From: Dysidea avara
Lineage: Eukaryota > Porifera > Demospongiae > Dictyoceratida > Dysideidae
Length of the DNA: 64,000 nt
Reading direction: 5' to 3'
Assembly: GCF_963678975.1 (NCBI RefSeq)
Contig: NC_089272.1
Span: 64,979,774-65,043,773 of the forward strand
Shown in pieces: positions 44,601 through 56,600 of the stretch (position 1 is its first letter; each line of letters begins with the position of its first letter). Made by a program: the position numbers and the translations under genes. The notes below the pieces were generated by a model that was not told the origin of the DNA, made no database searches, and saw only the letters and a program-made list of their open reading frames with translations.

Positions 44601-47600
44601 CCCTGGTGACGATGAGGCAGTATTGGTTAGGTAAAACTAAGCCCAAACAAGCTTTCAGATCGACCTGAAACGCTTTCAGTAAGTTGCTACGGAATTTAAA
44701 ATATATATATTATATTAAATGGAATTTTCTACTGACTGACTGACTGACTGACTGATGCTTTCAGACAAGCATAACTCGATAACAGCTAAGGCTATGGGCT
44801 TGGTTTTTCACTGTTTGATGTCACTTTGGCTGAGAGGTGCCTTTTGGCATACTGCAGTACGTACAATGCATTCTTCATGGACTAGCTTACCAGTGTCCTC
44901 CTTTGTGTCCCATTCATCTTTGCTGACAGCGAAAGGTATTTGGCAGTAGCACGTGATGGCTTCCCATCATAACGGAAATCGTCCGTATTTTTCATAGTGG
45001 CTACTTTGATTGCAGAGGTGTCTTTCGAACAGTTCTTATTCGTACTGCTGTGTAACGGGTTGAACATAGCTGACAACGAAGCGTAATGGATACTTCACTT
45101 TTCAGATGATAATTGGTAGCTGGGACGCGAAGCACCATTTTTTTCTTTTGATGCAATATGCGTGGGTTCACCAGTCATAATAATTTTATTTTACAAAACA
45201 AGTTAACAAACAAGTACACCAAAATTTTTGGAATTTTCAACTAGAGTAGGGACCATAGCACATCGATAAAAAGTACTGAAACAAGCTGGAGCAGTGCACA
45301 ATATTAAATCACAGTAAAATAATAAGAAGTGTTATATCCCTACTGTGCATTTCTGTTATGGTATCTTGAGCACAGTAGGGATATAACACTTCTTATTGCT
45401 TTACTGTGATTTAATATTGTGCACTACTCCAGCTAGTTTCAGTACTTTTTATCAATGTGTTATGGTCCCTACTCTAGTTGAAAATTCCAAATTTTTGTTG
45501 TAGATAGGTATCTGCATGATGTTTTACTCAACCCACAATCAACTAGTATTTTAAAAATTTTTAATTTAAAAATGAAGTAGGGATCTATGTAATAAAAGTA
45601 GTGAAACAAGAGATGAATGATGGTATTACAACATAGCTTGGTGGGAAGTCCCTACTTTGGCATTGAGCAAAATAATTAATGTGCCGACTTTCCCACCAAG
45701 CTATGTTGTAATACCATCATTCATATCTTGTTTCACTACTTTTATTACATAGATCCCTACTTCATTTACTTCATTTTTAAATTAACAATTTTTAAAATAC
45801 TAGTTTGCTTAGTTTTTTGCTGTAGCACAGCTAGCTACAGTGTAACTTGTGACTGTTGGATTAGAGTATATCTCAAGTCAGCTAAGAGGTGTGCAGCTAG
45901 CTAGACCAATAAGGGGTGAGGTCATCTTGTTTACTGTTAAGTAAACAGCTAGATTGTTAAGAGGTGTGGTCCCCATACTCTATCACTATTAGTCCACCTA
46001 GATCTTTAATTGATGGGTGTGGTCACAAACCTACCGCAAACGGGATCTCAATCGCGAAGTTGCAGATATCTAGCTAGTATACCTCTTATAGTAGCACCAG
46101 GACTGAAGCACTTCTGAAATCCAGCTCTGAAATAATTCTGTGGCGTCTATATTATGTTGCTGAAAGAAAGTGTTGATACAAAAAATTAATGCCTCGATAT
46201 GGTTTCGTTGGGAAGAAGACAAGTAGCCTGATTGAAGATAAAAGGAAAGACAAGGCGCAGAGGGCCTACACTCATTGGAACCCCAAAAGGCACATCCCAC
46301 TGGTGAGTTTGTTATTGTGGTGTAAAATAGTGGCCGTGCGTTGCTTTGTTAGGCCTCTACCCTTGCAACTGTGGTCAGTGAGGCAGTAAGACTAAAATTC
46401 GAGTTTTTGAGATTTTAAAAAATTCTATATCTGGCCATCTGTAAGTGTTTTGTTATATTTAATGTATTATATGGACTAGTGCTATTATATGGACTAGTAC
46501 TATTATATGGACTAGTACTATTATATGGACTAGTACTATTATATGGACTAGTACTATTATATGGACTAGTACTATTATATGGACTAGTACTATTATATGG
46601 ACTAGTACTATTATATGGACTAGTACTATTATATGGACTAGTACTATTATATGGACTAGTACTATTATATGGACTAGTACTATTATATGGACTAGTACTA
46701 TTATATGGACTAGTACTATTATATGGACTAGTACTATTATATGGACTAGTACTATTATATGGACTAGTACTATTATATGGACTAGTACTATTATATGGAC
46801 TAGTACTATTATATGGACTAGTACTATTATATGGACTAGTACTATTATATGGACTAGTACTATTATATGGACTAGTACTATTATATGGACTAGTACTATT
46901 ATATGGACTAGTACTATTATATGGACTAGTACTATTATATGGACTAGTACTATTATATGGACTAGTACTATTATATGGACTAGTACTATTATATGGACTA
47001 GTACTATTATATGGACTAGTACTATTATATGGACTAGTACTATTATATGGACTAGTACTATTATATGGACTAGTACTATTCCGTGAAGGTGATTTTTGTT
47101 GCGTAAAATGTCTCTAGGGTGATTTTTAAAGGCGGAATTTTGGATGGCGCATGAAATTTTTGGCGCGATCCCTACTTTTTGATTAATCCATCTACCAGTA
47201 TAAATACATTCACCATTTCCAAGTCAGATTGCCCACTCAGATCTTCATGGCTTTAGAAAACCTCGGCTTTGCTTCAGGTTTTTAAAATCACGAAGATCCT
47301 CCTGGTAGGTCTCTAACTATTACTTTAGTTTAATGTAATGCTCAAAGATTTGTTGCTATGGTGTTATCCAAATGCAACGTCATGAGCACTGAATTGCGTG
47401 CGATAACAACTTGCTTTAGAAAGGGCATGGCAGCTGTTTTAGTCGCAAGGAATGAAATAGCTGTCACGCCCCTGAAATTTCACAAATGAAATAGCTGTCA
47501 CGCCCCTGAAGACTCACAAATGAAATAGCTGTCACACCCCTGAAGACTCACAAATGAAATAGCTGTCACGCCCCTTAAGTGAGTTCTTTAATCACGTGAA

Positions 47601-50600
47601 ATTAGTGCTCACGATGTTGCGTTTGGGCGGTACCGTAGGTATTTTCCCTCGTGTTGATTAATGTACATGGGTGGGTCATAGAGATTCTAGTGGGTCATAG
47701 AGATTCTAGTGGGTCATCATGATGTGCTATCAAGCTGTACTAGATATTGAGCACTGCACAAAGTTGGATATCAAGATCGTATACTTTAGTATAACAAACC
47801 CACCCTGGCTAAAGTAGAGGTTGAATGTTGTACTTCAAGGCTGATAGTCCACCATGTTTTGACATGTGAAAAGCAGGGACATCAGAGTAAAAGTGAAAGT
47901 AGTGAGGCTCAGTCTGGGGGCTCTTCCTGCAAATTTTTTGCGCATTTTGAGTAGGGCTGAGCGATACTACCGTTTTAGCGATATATCGCGATATTTTGAA
48001 AGTATCGATATCACGATATTTTGTTATTAACTATCGTGATACTATGCCTGTACATTACTGTCATTAAAAAGCCATTTGTTATGCTGTACTAGGCTCAAGA
48101 ATCCTTGTTAGTCATAACCTGGTTACCCCTGCAGAGAGGTGTGAACACCATAACATAACTTCAAAGCATGTGTTACAATAACTGTTACTGTAAACATAGT
48201 TGACAGTGGCTAGTTTGATCTTTTAAAGACTTCCTGCAGGAATACTGAGGAATACTGAGGAATACACTATGTAGCACCAGCTATGATTGACATATTTGTA
48301 AGTATCGTGAAGTATTCAGTATCGTGAATAGTGGCTTTAGTATCGATCGTGATACTAAAATGGCAGTATCGCTCAGCCCTAATTTTGAGATGCTATTTGG
48401 AGAAGCAATTTTTGGCTGTAGCACTGTGTGCTAGTTAGCTGCTTTACATACATTATTTCATTGACTGACTAATCTGCTCCTATGATCTCACAGCACCATG
48501 GTAACGGAGTCAGTTGTTGATCTCATACTCTATTCTTCTGGAGGTGACTTGTTAGCCCTCACTGGTTGTCATGACAACGTACTGCGGTTGTTCTCATATC
48601 ATGTGAGCTATGTGTGCATAATGTATTGTTGTTACTGGTTACTATAGCAACAGAAGGTGATCTCCACTTGGCCATTATCAGAATATGTTACGAGTAGTGT
48701 TGGTAGGGTTGGTTCATGTAATGTCATGTGGTCCATATGTGATGTGTAGATGTTGTTGCCATGGTGAAGTCATCCCAGTCAACATCAGAAGATATCAAGT
48801 GTGCTGTATTTGTATCCTTGATGGATCGTAATATGGTAATTCACCTAATTGTCTACTGTACCTTATATGAAAATATTAATAACAGGTATTAGTGTTCACC
48901 ATGACGACGTCATCAGAATTGTGTTTACAACATAGCACCAGCCTGTCACCTGTAAGTAGTGCTTGTTGTTTATTGTGGTCACCATGGGTACCATTATCAT
49001 TAGGAGCTCAGTTTGGTTACTTGGCAACTATCTGACTCGGAGGTGTGGCTAGTTTTAACCAATGGGGATGGAGATAGTGTTGTTATGCATGAGACTCATC
49101 AAAGGTGCAATCCTTGATCATGTGATCCTTGTGTGATCATGTGATCCTTTAGGTACGTGTCCACTGGACTCTTGGAGGTTGCTATGGTACCAGAACCTGA
49201 TGATCAAGTTGTATTACTGGATCACATGAGCCCTAAGGTACAGTAGTGGATCACAAGACTTCACATGATCATGTCCTCATAGGATTGTTACCTAGACCAC
49301 ATCTTTCTGCACTATCCCATCTCTGTAGTAGATCATGTGATCTATGTGAGTGCTCATGTGGTATCATAGTCAATTTGAGAACATCTGTGTCATTTGAGTT
49401 TTGTTTTGTATGAAATTTTACCTGATAGAGTATCCAAAAATGGAAAAATCTGTTGCCGTGTGTGTAGTACTGTTTTAGTACATCTGGTGTTCTTCCAATA
49501 CAGCTTCAGGAATGATCTGATATTCTTATGTGGCTTCTAGAGAATGTCTTGTCGTGAATAAGTTTCCATACATTTTCCGGGTACTAAACATCTTGTGATC
49601 CAAATATTATAAAGTTTTTGTTACTGTGAAAGTTTGTCATGAAATCTTGGAAATTTTAAAGATTTGGAGATGTCTTACAGGACTTTTTTTGAGTTGTGGA
49701 CCCCTCAGATTGCACCACCAAATATGGCACTAGATGTTAAGGGTTGTTTATTAATAACGTCACCACCAAATATGGCACCAGGTGTTAAGGGTTGTTTATT
49801 AATGTCACCACCAAATATGGCACCCAGTGTTAAGGGTTGTTTATTAATATCGTCACCACCAAATATGGCACCCAGTGTTAAGGGTTGTTTATTAATATCA
49901 TCACCACCAAATATGGCACCAGGTGTTAAGGGTTGTTTATTAATAACGTCACCACCAAATATGGCACCCAGTGTTAAGGGTTGTTTATTAATAATGTCAC
50001 CACCAAATATGGCACCCAGTGTTAAGGGTTGTTTATTAATATCGTCACCACCAAATATGGCACCAGGTGTTAAGGGTTGTTTATTAATAACGTCACCACC
50101 AAATATGGCACCAGGTGTTAAGGGTTGTTTATTAATAACGTCGCCACCAAATATGGCACCCAGTGTTAAGGGTTGTTTATTAATAATGTCACTATGGCAC
50201 CAGGTGTTAAGGGTTGTTTATTAATAGAGTGTTGGATTGACCAATAGGAAATATAACAATTACTGAATTTTACTAGACTAACTAAAACTAGTATATTTCC
50301 ATGGTTAGGACAATAGATCAGAGGTATCAGTTAATTCAACATTTCTTATAAGTTCACATGAGATAAATGAAGTGTTTTTGTTCTGTGTAGTCAATGACAG
50401 GGTCTGGATCACATGAGCTACGAGGCATGACTGATTTAAGGTTGGCCATGTGTAGTCTAGTGGAGTCTGAGGTATGGTGTGACTAATTACCAGGCTTAGT
50501 TCTGACTGAATTATATGTCACTAGCTACCAGTCAACGGATCATGTGATCCTTATGAGTATCGGCAAGATGAGGTCAACCAGTGGTCCCGGTTGTTAGGAT

Positions 50601-53600
50601 ACATCAAACAAGCACTTGATGAGCAACTGCGCCCACCTGGTGGGCTTTTGTTAGATGATAGTAGTGGATTGGTTTTGTTGCTAGGGCAACAGGTTAGTGG
50701 TGTGTACTAATTGGGTAATATGACATTGACTAATATAGTGTGTGTCTTTCATGGTACCTTGTGAACCTGTTGATATCGCCATGGAGACAATGGTTAAAGG
50801 TTTGTTGTAGCCAATCAGATTAGGTTGTTACATGTCACACCTTCAGATCAACAGCAGTTGGACAAACTGTTGCATTGTGTTTCCATGGTTACAAAGATGG
50901 TAAGGGTTTGTGTATGTAACTTGACCACCTTAACGAAACATCATGCTTGTATAATTGAAAAAAATACTTGACTGGATTTACTGGATGTGGTGCTTAGCCG
51001 ACCGTAGCCACTAAAAATGCTTTGAGTGGTACATATTTTGATTCAGCAGATGACATGCTATTAAAATTTTCATGTCATGGTAAATTTTGATATCAAAAAT
51101 ATTAGCATAATTCAAAAACAAATTCTCCACTAAGTACAGAGCAAGAGATAATGTTCACTATTGAGTCTGTGTGCTAGCAGGTCCAACAGATGGGTCGAAA
51201 AATTCTTCCGCTACAGTGTCCTGTTATGTCCATTGTATTATCTTTATGAAAAATCTACCAAAAAAGCCCCCCCCCCGTGAACATCATTAATGACTTGAAG
51301 GAATTTCTAAGTTTGATGACAGTGGTGTAAAGCCAATTAGAGCTAACAGGACAACGTGGGTTACACATATGCTTTGTGCCATGAAACAAGTCCTTGTGCT
51401 TATACCCAACACCCTGCAGCTTTATCAGTCGACCCTGCTATAAAGAGCACAGGAAAGGATATTATTTACAGTGGACTAATACAAAGGATGTTTATTGATA
51501 TACTGATGACGTGCAGTATTTCTCTAAAGTGATGCAAAATGATAAGATTTGATATATTAGGACACTTACCAGTCTATTGAAAACCCTGTGTGAAACAGTG
51601 ACTGTTACCACTAAACCCTGTGTGAATCAGTGACTGTTGCCACTAAACCCTGTGTGAAACAGAGACTGTTACCACTAAACCCTGTGTGAATCAGTGACTG
51701 TTGCCACTAAACCCTGTGTGAAACAGAGACTGTTGCCACTAAACCCAGAGACTGTTGCCACTAAACCCTGTGTGAAACAGAGGCTGTTGCTACTAAACCC
51801 TGTGTGAAACAGAGACTGTTGCTACTAAACCCTGTGTGAAACAGAGACTGTTGCTACTAAACCCTGTGTGAAACAGAGACTGTTGCTACTAAACCCTGTG
51901 TGAAACAGAGACTGTTGCCACTAAACCCAGAGACTGTTGCCACTAAACCCTGTGTGAAATAGAGACTGTTGCTACTAAACCCTGTGTGAAACAGAGACTG
52001 TTGCCACTAAACCCTGTGTGAAACAGAGACTGTTGCTACTAAACCCTGTGTGAAACAGTGACTGTTGCTACTAAACCCTGTGTGAAACAGAGACTGTTGC
52101 CACTAAACCCTGTGTGAAACAGTGACTGTTGCCACTAAACCCTGTGTGAAACAGACTGTTGCCACTAAACCCTGTGTGAAACAGAGACTGTTGCTACTAA
52201 ACCCTGTGTGAAACAGTGGCTGTTGCCACTAAACCCTGTGTGAAACAGAGACTGTTGCCACTAAACCCCTGGAACAATGGTCAACCTACAGTGCAACACT
52301 TAAAAGTTTACAAATGAGGATAACAAAGTTTTGTACCAGTCACAAGAAGCAATACATGTCGCACATTATTTACTCTTGACACCGCCAAGGCACCATGAAG
52401 GTATTGTAAAGCTGGTTTTATATTTTTGGCCCATGATCCGTAATATACAGTACCATCATACTGTATGATATTGACTGCTTTCATCTACTGTACCAATCTA
52501 CTTTACATGCTGATTCACCAAACGTTAGTGTCACCAAACTTTTGTTGGTAATAGCATTACATTATGCTAGGGAACTCTTACAAGCCATGCAAATCAATTG
52601 AACTGAAAGCGTAAAAGTTATTGTCCTTTACTTCTTGCAACGTTCAAGTAAGGGACGTTTAAACTGCGGGGTAAAGTTGTATGGGATTGCTGTCATTTAG
52701 GAAGACTGGAATATGGAGCTGGGGGTCTGGGGACATGCCCCAAATAGGTGGAATATGGTGACACTTTTGCATAAGTATTGTCAATTAAGGTACAACATGA
52801 ATCTTTCCACTATATGATACGTATATAGCTGCCAGCTTGGAAATCATGACGACGATATTTATTCATGTGATAGAGTCATGACATCACAAGGTAATTATTG
52901 GCTCTCATCTGAAAGTTGGGGGAAGGGGGGTCTAGCCCCCACCTTCCGCCGCCACATATACCGTATGGTACAAATTGTTGATAACATAAAACTTTAGCTA
53001 AAAATCTGCAATGACACACATTGAATCTTACTGAAGTGGTAATAAAATCATCAGTTACAAGAGTTGTGAATTAGGAAATGGAAACTGAACTCCGTAAATT
53101 TAATTGTGCACCGTGGTTGAAAATTAATAAATTTTCAGCAGTGCTATGGTCATTTTTAAGGAGAGAAATTAGTCGTTACATTTCTTAGTACAATACCGTT
53201 ATCCCATGTTAAGCTGTTATCCCATGTTAAGCTGTTACCCCGTGTTAAGCTGTTACCCCGTGTTAAGCTGTTATCCCATGTTAAGCTGTTACCCCGTGTT
53301 AAGCTGTTACCCCATGTTAAGCTGTTACCCCATGTTAAACTGTTACCCCATGTTAAGCTGTTACCCCATGTTAAGCTGTTACCCCGTGTTAAGCTGTTAT
53401 CCCGTGTTAAGCTGTTATCCCATGTTAAGCTGTTACCCCTGGTTAAGCTGTTACCCCATGTTAAGCTGTTACCCCATGTTAAGCTGTTACCCCATGTTAA
53501 ACTGTTATCCCATGTTAAGCTGTTACCCCATGTTAAGCTGTTACCCCATGTTATGCTGTTACCTCACGTTAAGCCGGATCAAATGGCTACAACTCTAGGT

Positions 53601-56600
53601 TGTTAATTGTTAACATTGTAATGTTAACTGTGGAATAAGGAGTAGTTGAAATTAAAATGTATAATTAATTAATTAATTAATGGTGATGTCACTGTTCTTA
53701 GGATACCCTAAATGATTTTGTTCAGGATATCAAAACCCGCCTAGTTTGCACAACGCTGAATCAGCATTATCTACAGTGTTCAAGGAATGGATCAACCTTC
53801 TGTGGTGAGTAGTTTTGGAATTATAGCACTAGACAGTAGGAAGAGCAAGATAATTGATTTGTACAGTGACTATACTGAAGACAGGCTCTTACATTCACTG
53901 CCATAACTTCCGTTTGCATCAGCCTAATTGTTCATGGCATGATGAGCAGTCGGATTCTTGCAGTCTTCTGCTCGCCAATATAACCACAGGTTGTGCATGC
54001 ACAAATTGAAACATTGCTTATGTCATTCAAATAATGCACCCTTCGAATCATTGAACAAATGCAGTACATTCATTTATGCACTAGTTACGATGATTTTGAT
54101 TATGTCTAATACATCACATGTGGGCTACAGAAGATTTCATGAGTAAGCAAATAAAATGGTGTACAGGTTCAATTGATTTGAAACTAGTTTCTGAGTAATG
54201 GCTTAGTTAAAACTGGTGTATTTTTTGCCCTGTATAGCATACGTAATTTCACCAATATTTTTAAATTTTGTCTTTCTCTAAGTACATGCTTGTGCAAACT
54301 AGGTAAGCTTTTGCTGAGATGGTCACATATTAAAATTTCCACTAAAGTACCTTGCCTCTGACTATATATTACACTGCCATGTTGTGGTTACTATGGTAAC
54401 AGATGTCAATTGATGATGAGAGATTACTACAACGTGAACTTTACCACGGTAACCTAGAGGGGTGTGTGGCCAGTGTAGCTGATAAACTAGTAAGCAATCC
54501 AGCAACCAAAGAGCTGATTAAGAGGTGAGAATCACTTTTATGGTTGCTACATTAGATCATGTGATCTATAGGGTAGACCATATGCCCAATGTCGTTGTTG
54601 CCATGGAGATGTTGATCAGTCATCTTGATCCTACACTAGGAGATTATGAGATCAAGGAGGATGATGGTTGTTTGTTGTTTGTTTAAGTTGTTGTGTTTAC
54701 ATGGTCATAACAGACCTAATGGTTTCCATGACTACTGTGAACAATTTGTATGCTAGTGACACATCACTGGTTGCTATGGTAACTATCATGAGAAGATTGT
54801 TCAGTTTTAGAATGTCATTGTGTCAAGATGCTGTTGTCATGGTTACCCTTATCAAGCTGGTTAGTGTACAAGTGTCACAGTGAAATTATTAGAATGCAAT
54901 GTAGGTGTACCCACAAGACAGCCAATCAGATCAGAGCATAGTTAATTCACTAATGTTGCTTTGGAGATCATATCACACCCTATACTGGTTGACTGTTACT
55001 ACAAGCCTGAGGGTAGCGACTACTGACATGTATGCACACTGTATCAGTTGTAAGCCACAGTGTTTTATAATCTGGTGTTTACTCTAGTGATGTTACTATG
55101 AGAAGGCTGGACATCTCAGATCGGTTGTCATGGAAACAGTCAGGTAAGGATACTCAAGACTTAATATATAGTGGTCCCTCGATTATCCGAACTCATTGGG
55201 CTCTATGGGTGTTCAGACAATCGAAAAGTTCGGATAATAGAATTATCCCATTCATTTATGTACAGAGCCCTGTACAAATACTCTAATAGAACACGCACTT
55301 TAGACAAAATACTCTAATAGAACAGTCACCTCCATAGTTCAGATAATCGAAAATTAGGATAATCATTGGCCGGATGATCAAGGGACCACTGTACTACTTT
55401 ACTGGTATGGTAGTACTGTTAATAACACGTGCTGCCTAAAATGCTGACTTAGACATCTTACACGACAAAAATCACGTTACGTGATATTAGTCCATCTACT
55501 GAGTTGGGGTAGTTTGTGCTTCAGAAAAGTAACTGCTTATCCCATGTAACTGCTTATCCCATGTAACTGCCTATCCCATGTAACTGCTTATCCCATGTAA
55601 CTGCTTATCCCATGTAACTGCCTATCCCATGTAACTGCTTATCCCATGTAACTGCTTATCCCATGTAACTGCTTATCCCATGTAACTGCTTATCCCATGT
55701 AACTGCTTATCCCATGTAACTGCTTATCCCATGTAACTGCTTATCCCATGTAACTGCTTATCCCATGTAACTTACAGTTATTTTTGTAAAGGTAACTAAG
55801 TACTTCAGTTACTAGTTACGAATGATATAACCTACGTCTGTTACTTTGAGCTGAACCATGAAGTACTACTTATTGTGGCTGTAGCATATACACACACAAT
55901 ATTTGACCACTTTTGAACCATGAAACTTTATAGCTTTTTTTGCCATTGCATATATTTGCCTGAAATTTTTCATGAATGTAGCTAAAGCTTTTGAAACTGA
56001 GAACAAGTTCATCAGTATTAGGAATCATTTTGTTTGTTGGCATGTAAAATGTGTGGAAAAAGGTACCTTTTGCAAATCCGGTCACACACATAATATAATA
56101 TATGTGACCATCTCAGCGAAAACCTGTCTAGTTCGCACAAGCATGTGTTTTGAGAAAAATGAAATTTTAAAAGATTGGTGAAATTACACATTACAAAGAA
56201 AATTTTACGCAAGTTTTAATTGAGCCATTACTCAGGAAAGGAAGTCTTAAATCAATTAAACCTATACACCATCTTATTCACCTACTCATGGAGGGTTCGG
56301 AAATCTTTGTTTCGTTTCTGTAGCCCCAATGGTTGGCTTGTCACATGCGTTTGTTTACGATACGGTAGACATAAACAAAATTGTCAATATGTTTGGTCGA
56401 TCTGCCAATCTACGGTGAACATTGTTAGCCAAATCCCACCTTTGTAGACTAATCCAAACGGAAGTTATGGCTGTAAATGTAAGGGCCTGTAGTTTATTTT
56501 AGTATAGTCACTGTACAAATCGATTTCCTTGCTCTCCCTACTGTCTATCTCTGTAATTCCAAAACCACTCACCACAATTGACTGAAACTTTGGCAAACCA

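Noticed and set aside
46479-47117. 212-codon plus-strand ORF with six-residue repeats
   Set aside because: Entirely an 18-bp minisatellite; no start context, splice or family support.
49664-50224. 186-codon repeat ORF
   Set aside because: 45-bp minisatellite in a NUP160 intron; unit length divisible by three keeps the frame open.
53206-53598. 130-codon Cys/Tyr/Pro repeat ORF
   Set aside because: 18-bp minisatellite in NUP160 intron 14.
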